A DNA stretch of 64,000 nt from Deltaproteobacteria bacterium (GTDB lineage: Bacteria > Myxococcota_C > UBA6777). Where the stretch lies: assembly GCA_006226375.1 (NCBI GenBank), contig SBHC01000040.1, forward strand, positions 248,001 through 312,000, read 5' to 3'. Position numbers and translations under genes: made by a program. The notes under the pieces were generated by a model that ran no database searches, was not told where the DNA came from, and saw nothing but the letters and a program-made list of their open reading frames with translations. Shown here piece after piece: positions 7,829-16,190 of the stretch (positions are counted from its first letter, which is position 1; every line of letters begins with the position of its first letter).

Positions 7829-9199
7829 TTACTGAAGGCCGGACCAGTCCGCTTTGACGGTAACTCGAGGGGGTTGGTTCATCAAAATGACCGTTGTGGT
7901 TGCGGCTGCTGCACCACCGACGCCCACCACGAGCAAGGTCCAGAACCACCACTTGGTGTGAACTCCGCTGGCTTTGGGTGGAGGGACAGGGCCACGATCG
8001 GGTCCCCGACCACGTGGGGGTGGCAAGCGCGGTGGTTCACGTCGATCCGGAATGACCACAGCGACAGCGACCTTGGTTTGTTTCTTGAGCAACTGGCGAT
8101 ACGCCGCAGCGATGGGGCCGTCCACATCCAACAAGTCTGTGTTGAGCTGAAGGTCGTCTCCCGTAACAACTTTGCGGTTCTTGCAGTTCGCGACAATGGG
8201 CTTGAACAGGTAATGCTGGTCGCCCACTTTTTTCATGTGACCCAACAACAAGAAGTCGATGTTGGTGGAGCGACACAGTGTTCCAATCGCGTCTTTGATT
8301 GTGGTGGTTTGCAGCTGAAGAAGTTGTACCTGAGTCGCGACTGTGCCTTTCGCCGCCTCTTCGGGGGTGAGTTGGCGAGGTGGAATGGCCTGGAGTGTGA
8401 CCTGAACGCGCATCACGCTCTGGGTCAACAGCATTGTTTTGCCTTTGGGATAAAAGCCCGTTTTTTGGACCCGAAGGTAGCGAAGTCCTTTGGGTACAGT
8501 GTCGAGATCGAGGGGAATGGTGCCCCGCTTTTTTCCGTCGATGTACACGGTGGCGCCTGTGGTTCCCAGGATCTGCAGCCTTGCTTTGGGGCCGCGGCTG
8601 GCTTCCCGAGCCGAACGTTGGAACATCCGCCGCATAATGCGGCTCTTCTTCACCTCAGGGGGAAGGGGGTCTGGCGCCATCTTTGCGAGGTCTTGGAGGG
8701 TTTCTTCCCCCTTCTCGGTTTGCCCCAGTTGAAATTGAGCCAACGCCAACAAACCTCGAAGTCGGGCCAACGTCGCGATGCTCCCTGGGTATTTCACCAA
8801 CGTTTTGGAAAGCTTGGTCGCTTCTTTGATCTTGGGGATGGCCGCCTGGTACTTGCCGTCTTGCATCATCGCGACCACCGCTTTCAGCTTTGCATACAGC
8901 GGCGCCATGGCTTTTTGTTGCAGCTTCGCAGGATTCACTGGTGCAGCTTTGGGCTGGCTACCAGAGAGCGGGTATCGTTTGCGAATGCGATAGTTCTGTC
9001 GTTGGTCAAACTGCTGGAGGATCTGACGTTCCAGGCCTTTCAACTCGCTTTTCGGAAGGCTGCGAGCCAACGACTGAAGGGGAAACAGTCCAATGCTATA
9101 TTTGCGGGTGGAGTCTTGCGCTTTGCTGCTCCCACCCAACGCGAAAAGCCCCATCCCTAAGACAAGAAGGGAGAGGAATCGCTTGTTGTACCGTGCCAT
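7829..9199 (-). CDS. PEGA-domain envelope protein
   Basis: Secreted or periplasmic protein of 456 residues with a signal peptide (about 1-27, ending GGSSKAQ) and a helical, TPR-like middle (about 95-190). A PEGA domain spans about 210-275: GATVYIDGKKRGTIPLDL, then a repeated beta pattern. C-terminal to it is a Pro/Arg linker and a membrane segment near the end (WWFWTLLVVGVGGAAAATTTV). PEGA domains are small beta modules common in Myxococcota surface proteins and may bind carbohydrate or pack against cell-wall proteins. The region around 290-385 mentions no catalytic motif. It is divergent from the gene at 9429. The exact role is unknown. Confidence 0.75.
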   Translation of the reverse strand: MARYNKRFLSLLVLGMGLFALGGSSKAQDSTRKYSIGLFPLQSLARSLPKSELKGLERQILQQFDQRQNYRIRKRYPLSGSQPKAAPVNPAKLQQKAMAPLYAKLKAVVAMMQDGKYQAAIPKIKEATKLSKTLVKYPGSIATLARLRGLLALAQFQLGQTEKGEETLQDLAKMAPDPLPPEVKKSRIMRRMFQRSAREASRGPKARLQILGTTGATVYIDGKKRGTIPLDLDTVPKGLRYLRVQKTGFYPKGKTMLLTQSVMRVQVTLQAIPPRQLTPEEAAKGTVATQVQLLQLQTTTIKDAIGTLCRSTNIDFLLLGHMKKVGDQHYLFKPIVANCKNRKVVTGDDLQLNTDLLDVDGPIAAAYRQLLKKQTKVAVAVVIPDRREPPRLPPPRGRGPDRGPVPPPKASGVHTKWWFWTLLVVGVGGAAAATTTVILMNQPPRVTVKADWSGLQ

Positions 9200-9428
9200 G
9201 TTCTTATCCGTTCTTTGCTACGTTCCTATTCTTTCAAGGGTTTGCCCCTGAAAAGAGAGCGCCCAATCTACACACAGCGACCTGAATTGTCAATGGAAAA
9301 CCCCAAATGTGGGGAGAGGGGCGAAGCCCACACGACTCCTTCCCCTTTTCCTTTCTTTCCATTAGGTTGCTTTTATGTTTCAAACTTCTTCCGTGAACAT
9401 GAACTGGAGCGCAATCGGGAGGCTCACG

Positions 9429-10124
9429 ATGACAGTCGCGAACGGACAACTGGTTCCTTTTGTGGATGGGATTTGGCTGGCTACCATTCCTGCCAGCATC
9501 CTTGGCATGCAGCTCACCACATCCATGGCTGTGGTCCGGCTGAAGGAAGATCAACTCCTCCTTTATTCGCCGGTTGCTCTCACCGACGAACTCAAGGTGG
9601 CGGTTGAGCAGGTTGGTCAAGTCTCACATCTGTACGCTCCCAACCTCTTCCATCATTTGTACATCAAGTCATGGGCCGACGCATTTCCAGACGCCAAAGT
9701 CCATGCTCCTGTTGGCCTGGAGAAGAAACAACCTGAACTGCGGATAGACCGACATCATCCCTCCGAAGAACCTGCTGACTTTGCCGACGTGTTGGAAGAG
9801 TACCCGATCGATGGCTTCCGCTTGTCCGAGACGGTTCTGCTCCACAAACCCAGCAAGACCGTCATTGTCGCTGACCTGGTTCATAACATTGGCCAGCCAG
9901 AAGGGCGCTGGACCCGGATGTACTCCAAAGCCATGGGTTTTTACGACAAAGTCGCCATGAGCAAGATGATTCGTTGGACCGCATTCAGCGACAAGAGCGC
10001 GGCCAAACAAAGCTTGGGGCGATTGTTCGAACAACCCTTCGACAACCTCGTGGTCGGACATGGCGCACCGATACAATCAGGCGCGAAAGACATTCTGGTC
10101 GCGGCCAACCAGTGGTTGATGTAG
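9429..10124 (+). CDS. DUF4336-type metallo-beta-lactamase-fold protein
   Basis: The 231-residue product resembles DUF4336 proteins, a branch of the metallo-beta-lactamase fold: FVDGIWLATIP, then a beta-rich half, LYAPNLFHHLYI.SWADAFPDAKVHAP, FRLSETVLLHKPSKTVIVADLVHN and VVGHGAPI near the end. The canonical HxHxDH zinc motif is absent, as is usual in this subfamily, so hydrolase activity should not be assumed. Start: GGGAGG at 9417-9422 is six bases before ATG 9429, while an upstream in-frame ATG at 9375 has a poor site. It is transcribed divergently from the PEGA gene and appears monocistronic. Confidence 0.7.
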   Translation: MTVANGQLVPFVDGIWLATIPASILGMQLTTSMAVVRLKEDQLLLYSPVALTDELKVAVEQVGQVSHLYAPNLFHHLYIKSWADAFPDAKVHAPVGLEKKQPELRIDRHHPSEEPADFADVLEEYPIDGFRLSETVLLHKPSKTVIVADLVHNIGQPEGRWTRMYSKAMGFYDKVAMSKMIRWTAFSDKSAAKQSLGRLFEQPFDNLVVGHGAPIQSGAKDILVAANQWLM

Positions 10125-10152
10125 GCCATTCTTTTGAAGCTTTGTTTGGATG

Positions 10153-10184
10153 GGAACATCTCTTCAAGTCTTGAAGCTTGTTCC
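10153..10184 (+). terminator. Strong hairpin, probable transcript end
   Basis: GGAACA...TGTTCC flanks the inner arms CTTCAAG/CTTGAAG, forming a long stem 28 bases after the DUF4336 gene. There is no immediate T run (AGGAATG follows), so a Rho-independent end is only likely. Confidence 0.4.
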
Positions 10185-10276
10185 AGGAATGTATATCTAC
10201 TTTTTAGGTAGCCCGTGAATCACGGATGCTAAGTCACAGAACTCTTTTCCAACTTGCGAGTAGGGGACGAATGTTT

Positions 10277-11542
10277 ATGATGCGTAAACTCTTTCTATTG
10301 TTGTTTGTGGGTTTGTTTGTCAGCTTTACTTGGATCTCGTGTGGTCCGGCGACAACAGACGAGTCGTCTGCGGAACAGACCGCGCAGGAGAGTACATCGA
10401 CCTCGGATGCTTCGTCTTCCGATGACTCTATCAATGAGGGCTCCTCAGGAGCAGAACCCACCCAGGATGATGCCAGCGGAAACGACGCGGGTTCCTCCGA
10501 GCCTGTCGCCGATGATGCACCTCAAGAGGCAGGTCCTACCGATGAAGCCACAGGTGGCATCAATGCTCCGCCCAAACAGTGGACCTGGGTGGATGTACCT
10601 GAGTCCAAATGTGGGTATGGCTCCCAAACCGGGTTTGCGGTAAACCCCGGTGATGCTGGCGCAAAGAAACTCTTTATCTACATGCAAGGGGGAGGAGCCT
10701 GTTGGGACAACAAAGGACCCTTCAACTGCTTCGCCGATCCTCGACAGCGCACGGCTGTGAGCCTGGAAGGCTACGACAAGGCTAAGTTTGAGCAAGATCC
10801 AACCAAGTCGGCGGCTCTCTTCTTACGCACACCCCTTAACCCGCTGGGCGACGCTCACTTCGCCTACATCCCGTATTGTTCAGGAGATGTATTCAACGGC
10901 AACGGTGAGATCAAGTCCCAGGATGGCAGCAAGACCATGACCTTCAACGGTCACAAGAACATGCAGGCCTTCATCAAGTTGATGGTGGCTACGTTTCCAA
11001 ACGTGGAAGAGGTCATTGTTTCGGGTTCAAGCGCTGGTGGGTTCGGTGCCATGCTCAACTGGTGGTTGGTGCAAGAGAAGTTTGGTAGCAACGTCAAAGT
11101 CCACTTGCTCAATGACTCGGGCCAGCCTTTCAACCCGATCGCGGTGCTCCTGCAGCAGCAAGTCGCCAATTGGAAAACCGTCAGTCCCGCAGGTTGCAAC
11201 GACTGCGCCACAGGGGGGATCGAAGCCTACTTTGCGTTCTACAAGACAGGACTGTTGACCCAAGGCAACAAGATGGGTCTCTTGTCGTACGACAAAGACA
11301 AGGTCATTCGGGGCTTTTATGGCTTCCAAGACGCCACAGGTGAAGACTTTAAGACCGCGCTCTACAAGGTCTACGATGAGATGGACACGATCAACAACGC
11401 CCACTACTACGGCCTGGAAGGCGACCAGCATGTCTTGTTGGGAGGTGCGGCTACGCTCAAGAACAGCTCGGATGTCTTGTTGCTCAACTGGATCAAGGCG
11501 ATGTTGGCGGGTTCGGCGGATTGGAAGAGCTACCGAAAGTAG
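10277..11542 (+). CDS. Pectinacetylesterase/Notum-family lipoprotein hydrolase
   Basis: Predicted outer-membrane lipoprotein esterase. The signal peptide ends in the lipobox W-I-S-C (Cys22). A Ser/Asp/Glu/Gln-rich tether of about 80 residues follows, then a hydrolase domain. Family motifs are FIYMQGGGACWD (oxyanion-hole Gly/Trp), the nucleophile elbow VSGSSAGGFGAM, LLNDSGQPF (catalytic Asp region) and GDQHVLLGG (catalytic His). Cysteines in CNDCATGG and elsewhere suggest disulfides, fitting export. Members deacetylate plant or animal glycans or lipidated proteins; the substrate here is unknown. ATG 10277 has AGGGGA nine bases upstream; ATG 10271 is three bases from it. Confidence 0.82.
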   Translation: MMRKLFLLLFVGLFVSFTWISCGPATTDESSAEQTAQESTSTSDASSSDDSINEGSSGAEPTQDDASGNDAGSSEPVADDAPQEAGPTDEATGGINAPPKQWTWVDVPESKCGYGSQTGFAVNPGDAGAKKLFIYMQGGGACWDNKGPFNCFADPRQRTAVSLEGYDKAKFEQDPTKSAALFLRTPLNPLGDAHFAYIPYCSGDVFNGNGEIKSQDGSKTMTFNGHKNMQAFIKLMVATFPNVEEVIVSGSSAGGFGAMLNWWLVQEKFGSNVKVHLLNDSGQPFNPIAVLLQQQVANWKTVSPAGCNDCATGGIEAYFAFYKTGLLTQGNKMGLLSYDKDKVIRGFYGFQDATGEDFKTALYKVYDEMDTINNAHYYGLEGDQHVLLGGAATLKNSSDVLLLNWIKAMLAGSADWKSYRK

Positions 11543-11745
11543 CCCGTGATTCTCGTTGGCTTGCGCTCCAACCTAGGCGTTGATCTCTCCAGCGGCGTTG
11601 GTCGAAGCGAGCGTTTCGCCAGTGCTGGTCTCTGATTCGATCGTGGACTCCGACTGCGCCGACGTCTCGGCCTCTGGCTCTGTCTACATCGAATGGGCCA
11701 GGTTCCGAACCTCTCTCACATCCCAAAGAAGATCGACCACGTCTC

Positions 11746-12147
11746 TTAATCTTTGCAACGAAACGTCCCTTTCTTCGCCTTTTGTCTAGCAGCCAAAATT
11801 CGCAAAGAATTCTCCAAGATAAACCTCTGATCAGAAGGAAAGTTGTATCGATATGTGTTACACCAGCTCAAAGCACTTTGGACTTTGTTCCATTTAATCT
11901 GGAATCTCTTGAGGGTGTTCCATGCCTTCTTTTTGTATCGTGTGCACACCTTTTTGTTTGGAACATAAGCCTTGCAACTCCGGTTGGCGCACTTGTAAGA
12001 AAGAACCAAACTCTTACTCACATCGCTGATCAGGTATTTACAGAGAATTTTATGATCAGTCTTCGAAGGTGGACTTGACCAGGCCTGACACACAGGGAGA
12101 AAGAATAGCGGCACCCCAAGAATGAAAACCCAAAATCGTTGCTTCAT
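11746..12147 (-). CDS. Small secreted Cys-rich protein, unknown function
   Basis: A 133-residue product with a clear signal peptide (MKQRFWVFILGVPLFFLPVCQAWS) and a basic mature part containing seven cysteines (KILCKYL, YKCANRSCKAYV, KVCTRYKKK, SWCNTY, FRCKD), which suggests disulfide-bonded folding outside the cytoplasm. AGGAG lies seven bases before ATG 12147. I recognise no family. The Cys/Tyr/Lys pattern loosely recalls the N-terminal ectodomain of the membrane protein encoded at 23078, but the similarity is too weak to call homology. Confidence 0.6.
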   Translation of the reverse strand: MKQRFWVFILGVPLFFLPVCQAWSSPPSKTDHKILCKYLISDVSKSLVLSYKCANRSCKAYVPNKKVCTRYKKKAWNTLKRFQIKWNKVQSALSWCNTYRYNFPSDQRFILENSLRILAARQKAKKGTFRCKD

Positions 12148-12521
12148 CACAATGCTCCTACTTTGTTCAGTACGATGAATGTTTTGCCGATCAAGTAACA
12201 CCACCCAAACTACAAGAAAGAACACAAACGTTGGACAACTTTTTTCGGAAGTTGTACCAACATCGAAGCCAACTGCAATGGCGCAGCCGCCTGTATAAGC
12301 TGCGATACCCCTTGAAAAAATAGCGACCGTCTCATCTCAGCGTACATCAGCCACAACATCAATCCCTCCAGAGCTTACTTCCACAAAAGCCCCCGCTCTA
12401 ACGCCACGCTTGTTCCTGCGTCATTCTGTGAATTCTCTACTGCGATGCTCGGCTCGTTGTTCTTGGGTGTTTCTGTGGGCCCGCAGCCCTTCCAGGTTGT
12501 GCCTCCATCATGACCTACTTG
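12148..12521. other. Non-coding gap with one strong hairpin
   Basis: No credible gene. At 12230-12261 there is an inverted repeat, GTTGG-ACAACTT ... AAGTTGT-A-CCAAC. Read on the minus strand it is followed by T-rich sequence (GTTTGTGTTCTTTCTTG), so it may terminate the lipoprotein gene at 12522. The rest shows nothing I can name. Confidence 0.4.
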
Positions 12522-13457
12522 TCATTTGGGTACAACGGCGACCGAAGTTTTGGGGTTCTTGTCGTCGCGTGGGTCTATGGCAAAGCCCGCGTCAGCTTCG
12601 ACGTGAGTGGGGTTGTCCATGGTTGCAAAGCAAAGCTCGATGTTGTTGTCGTTGTCGCCGAGATCCGCGAGATGTTGGGGGGAAGCCTTGTAGGTGGTCC
12701 CGTCTTTCTTGCGGAAGGTGACATGGTAGTGCTTTCGGTGGGATGGGTCGTGAGGTTTGCCATTGACCGCGCGGATACCACCTGTCCAGATGACTCGCAC
12801 GACCTGCTTGGTTGACTTTGGGCAAGCCTTACCTTTGCCAAATCGTTGGACCAGCCTTTCACGAATGGAGCGCTTGGGCTGGGGCCGGCTGGCAGGAAAG
12901 GACTCTGCGTAGATGATGGTGGGGCCTTCCGTCAGTGGAATCACGGCCACGGACTGACCTTTGAAGTCACGTCCATCTTCGGCGAGCAAGGAGGAGACGA
13001 TCTGGACCTTGACGGGTGGATCGTTGGGATGGTCGCCAAAGTCGCCGATCAACAAGGCTGTGCGGTCTTCGTCTTCTTCACCGGCGGGACGTAAGGTTAC
13101 ACAGATGGGAGTTTTCTTCTTGCCGCTCTTGGTCACGATTAAGAAATCAGTGGGCTGCATGCTCGTTTGGTCGATCTCCTCAGAGAAGACGATTGGCATG
13201 CCATCCTTCTTTACGGCTTGTGGGCAAACGGGACGCGCCCAACGGGGCAACGTCAATGTGTTGTCCAGGCCAAAAAAAGCAGACAGGAGACGCAGAGGCT
13301 TCGCTGCAACGCGCTTTTGTGGCGATGTCTTTAATGCACCCTGGCGTTGGTTTGGGGGCGTTGAGGTTTTGCGTTTGCAGCCCCAAACACTGAGTCCAGC
13401 GAGCAAAACAACCAACACGACACTTCGTTTCCACCATGAATCTGGTAACTTCAACAT
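12522..13457 (-). CDS. Lipoprotein of unknown function
   Basis: A 311-residue predicted lipoprotein. A basic start (MLKLPDSWWKRS) is followed by a hydrophobic core and lipobox V-W-G-C, then a Lys/Pro-rich tether. The mature part contains stretches typical of beta-rich periplasmic domains (PIVFSEEIDQTSMQPTDF, CVTLRPAGEEDEDRTALLIG), suggesting an Ig-like or 'Big'-type fold, but I cannot assign a family. GGGAG lies six bases before ATG 13457. It starts 26 bases after the end of the interrupted DsbA-like gene and is probably in the same transcript. Confidence 0.65.
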   Translation of the reverse strand: MLKLPDSWWKRSVVLVVLLAGLSVWGCKRKTSTPPNQRQGALKTSPQKRVAAKPLRLLSAFFGLDNTLTLPRWARPVCPQAVKKDGMPIVFSEEIDQTSMQPTDFLIVTKSGKKKTPICVTLRPAGEEDEDRTALLIGDFGDHPNDPPVKVQIVSSLLAEDGRDFKGQSVAVIPLTEGPTIIYAESFPASRPQPKRSIRERLVQRFGKGKACPKSTKQVVRVIWTGGIRAVNGKPHDPSHRKHYHVTFRKKDGTTYKASPQHLADLGDNDNNIELCFATMDNPTHVEADAGFAIDPRDDKNPKTSVAVVPK

Positions 13458-13483
13458 AAACAACTCCCTTTTGTTGTCTTGAG

Positions 13484-14848
13484 TTAGAGGGCGGCGCGAC
13501 GTCGTATCTCTGCAGCGACTAGCCACAAGCGGTCTTGACCCCATACGGCAAGGTCAGGTTCTCCATCAGGCCCGGACAGTCGAAAGCTAGGAACGCCCCA
13601 AAGGCCAAGTCCTTCGATCATCTCATCATGAGATTGTTTGACGATGGCCTGCCAGTCGTTGTTGTTCATCGCTTCTTTGGCTTGTTTCCAATCCAAACCA
13701 GCCGCTTCCACGGCGCGTTGCATCCCTTTCTCGGTGTGCAAACCCACGTCCAGGGAGAACGCATGGCGCAACAAAGAGCTTAAGAGTGCCTCGTCTTTCC
13801 CTATCGATTGCGCCCAGGGCATCATCGAATACGCCTGGCGAACGGGAGAGCCAACAGGCGATACCATCGGACCAAACGGCAATCCGGCGAAGTTGGCTTC
13901 TCGTTTGGTGTCAAACAAGATGTATTTGGCTTTCTTGGGAGGGACAGGGAGGCCACGCATCAGCATGGGAAACACGGGTTTGTGATGAAACTCGATCCCA
14001 CATTCGTCTTTGAGTGTGATGACCCGGTCGTAGATTATCGCAGTGTATGGGGAGTTCAGCGACGGGTAGAAGTCCAGCCGCAAGTGGCTGGCGTCGACAC
14101 CTTCCACATCAATGGAGGGGCGGGGGACCAACACCTCTTCATCAGGCGTTTGGCACACGCCCAGGTCTCGTAGACGTTCTTCCAGGTGGAACAGTCGATC
14201 CACACCCCAATACCATTCACCGCCGTAGTAGAACGTCGCCCCCGAATAGTGCCCGAACTTGGACAGCCTGGAGGAGCCCGCGTCCAACGCTTTGTTGTAT
14301 TCTTCCTCTGACACCCCGGCTTTCACAAGGGTCTTGAGTTTCTCTTCGTCTCCCTCCCACAACGCTTGGCTCACCGTATTGAGCTGCTCAAGGAAATTGG
14401 ACGCTGACAAGGCTGTCAGGATTCGACCGTTCATCTGGATGAGCTTCTCGTCAGGTTGGATACCAGCCTCGGCAGGGAAGGACAGTTTGTAGTGGGGCGC
14501 AATCAAGCCACAGTCTTTGCGCGCCCACCGTTCCAGTTTTTCGAGCGCAGGTTGGTTGTCACCCCCTGAAGCTCGGATCAGGTGAGGCACAATCTCTATG
14601 TTGTAGCGAGAAGCAAAGTCACTCAGAACCTGGGCCGTGAGATGGCTCTAGGGATCATCAAGTTGATGAAAATACTCGACAATGTGGGGGGAGCCGCTGC
14701 GTTGTCGCTTTCGCTCTGTCTTGGCACGACGTTTTTGAATGGCCTGGTTGTCTGTGAGTGACTTGGAAATGTATCGAACGAGCCACCGGACCCACCGAGG
14801 CGGATCTTTCATCAACGAGGGGACTGAACTCTTTTCGGGTTCAAGCAT
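13484..14848 (-). pseudogene. Two-domain DsbA/HCCA-isomerase-type gene interrupted by an in-frame TAG
   Basis: One continuous reading frame of 455 codons is broken by a single TAG at 14648-14650 (codon 67). Upstream and downstream parts are in the same frame and together make two thioredoxin-like modules of the DsbA/2-hydroxychromene-2-carboxylate isomerase type. Module 1 begins HIVEYFHQLDDP-stop-SHLTAQVL, and module 2 begins LRLDFYPSLNSPYTAIIYDRV. By alignment of the two repeats the stop occupies the Tyr of the conserved SPY motif, one base from TAT/TAC. GGAG seven bases before ATG 14848 marks the start. TAG is used as a normal stop by neighbouring genes (prmA, DUF4336), so genome-wide recoding is unlikely. 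A recent nonsense mutation or a sequencing error are the main options. A downstream GTG (14590) could restart a shorter protein. Confidence 0.7.
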
Positions 14849-15132
14849 AACAGAACTCCAAGGATCAATGACGTTGTGTGACAAACTTGAACCGAGGCAA
14901 CCTCAGCCAGTTTCTTTTCGCATTGATAAGGCTTTGGATATTGTCTATCTGGGGATAATCATTCAACAGGCGTTGGGTTGTCACGAAGGATTCCGTATTG
15001 TTCAACCTCGTTTGCATGCTGTGTGTTCCATTTTGTTGGCTTTGTGAAGAAAGAAAGCAAGAAAGTAGGGTGACGCTACAACCTTTCTGATACCGCTACT
15101 TCATACTTTGTAAGTGGGGCCCAATTCAAACT

Positions 15133-16110
15133 ATGGTAGAGAAGAGGAGTACTGACCAACCCGTGAAACGACCATCCCACAAACTCATTATGGTTGTCCT
15201 TTTTGTTTGTGCAGTCTTTGCAGTGACCGTGGCTTCTGTTCATGTTCTGACTCGGAATCCCCCGCAAACAGTGGACCGTTGCTCCTTGCCTGAATCCAAG
15301 ATAGGCCAGTTTGTCAACGTTCCCTCGGGTAGCTTTCTTATGGGTGCTCATCGAAAGTATCTCGAAGAGTCAAAACCCAGGCGGGTGCATGTTCAAGGCT
15401 TTCAGCTACAGATCCATGAAGTGACGAACCAACAATTTGCCCGATTTGTCGCTGCAACAGGCTACCGTACAAGCGCAGAGCGAAACGGTGGGTCTGCTGT
15501 CTTCTCTCCCCAACGAGCAACCCAGTCGGGCAGTCAGTACCCCATGAGTTGGTGGCGATTGGACAAGCATGCAACCTGGCGAACTCCCGAAGGGAAGGGG
15601 GCAACGCTCCAAGGTCGGGGCCGATATCCTGTGGTCCATGTTTCGTTGGAAGATGCTTTCGCCTACGCGAAATGGGCCAAGGCTCGACTGCCCAGTGAGG
15701 TGGAGTGGGAATACGCGGCTACCCTCGGACTCTTCAATAGAAACTCCCCAGATTCCGGTGCCATTGGACCCAACGGTGAGTCTCTGGCCAACATCTGGGA
15801 TGGTCATTTTCCCAACCAAAATACTCGAAAAGACGGGTTCCTCCGGCGTGCACCTGTTGGCTGTTTCAAAGCAACCAGGCTGGGGACGTACGATATGATT
15901 GGCAACGTGTGGGAGTGGACCAGCACCACCTATTCTCGGGGTTCATTCACGATTAAAGGCGGATCGTTCTTATGCTCCGAAAGCTACTGCCATCGCTATC
16001 GAACGGCTGCAAGACAGGGATACGAACCCAACTTTAGCAGTGAGCATATTGGCATTCGGATTGTCCGAGATCTATCAACGAAATCAAACATACCACCAAG
16101 CAGAGAGTGA
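15133..16110 (+). CDS. Formylglycine-generating enzyme (SUMF1/FGE family), membrane anchored
   Basis: Converts the active-site Cys of sulfatases to Calpha-formylglycine, the residue sulfatases need for catalysis. The 325-residue product has an N-terminal signal anchor (about 20-40) and an FGE-sulfatase domain: FVNVPSGSFLMGA, HEVTNQQFARFVAATGY, YPVVHVSLEDAFAYAKW, RLPSEVEWEYAA and GNVWEWTS. It also has GGSFLCSESYCHRYRTAAR, in which the two cysteines match the catalytic Cys pair of true FGE, a pair missing from look-alikes such as EgtB. The anchor suggests it works outside the cytoplasm. The target sulfatase is encoded 80 bases downstream. The Shine-Dalgarno at ATG 15133 is weak. Confidence 0.92.
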   Translation: MVEKRSTDQPVKRPSHKLIMVVLFVCAVFAVTVASVHVLTRNPPQTVDRCSLPESKIGQFVNVPSGSFLMGAHRKYLEESKPRRVHVQGFQLQIHEVTNQQFARFVAATGYRTSAERNGGSAVFSPQRATQSGSQYPMSWWRLDKHATWRTPEGKGATLQGRGRYPVVHVSLEDAFAYAKWAKARLPSEVEWEYAATLGLFNRNSPDSGAIGPNGESLANIWDGHFPNQNTRKDGFLRRAPVGCFKATRLGTYDMIGNVWEWTSTTYSRGSFTIKGGSFLCSESYCHRYRTAARQGYEPNFSSEHIGIRIVRDLSTKSNIPPSRE

Positions 16111-16190
16111 TCTTACTATACGAAACAGGCAACTGGGCTGATGGGCGGAAGCCTTTTTCATGCCATCGAAAGCGGAACATGTTGGAGAGA

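Noticed and set aside
7874-9160. Plus-strand open frame of 428 codons opposite the PEGA gene
   Set aside because: No recognisable motif. The minus-strand gene has a signal peptide, PEGA domain and membrane helix.
9375-9428. Earlier ATG starts for the DUF4336 gene
   Set aside because: The residues they would add do not resemble the family, while ATG 9429 has GGGAGG at the right spacing.
11580-11789. Short plus-strand frame (69 codons) after the pectinacetylesterase gene
   Set aside because: No ribosome site, Ser/Val low complexity; partly overlaps the end of the small secreted protein gene on the other strand.
14912-14948. Possible sigma70 promoter for the FGE gene (TTGATA ... TATCTG)
   Set aside because: The -10 candidate is poor and the better GATAAT downstream has only 14-base spacing to a -35-like TTGGAT.
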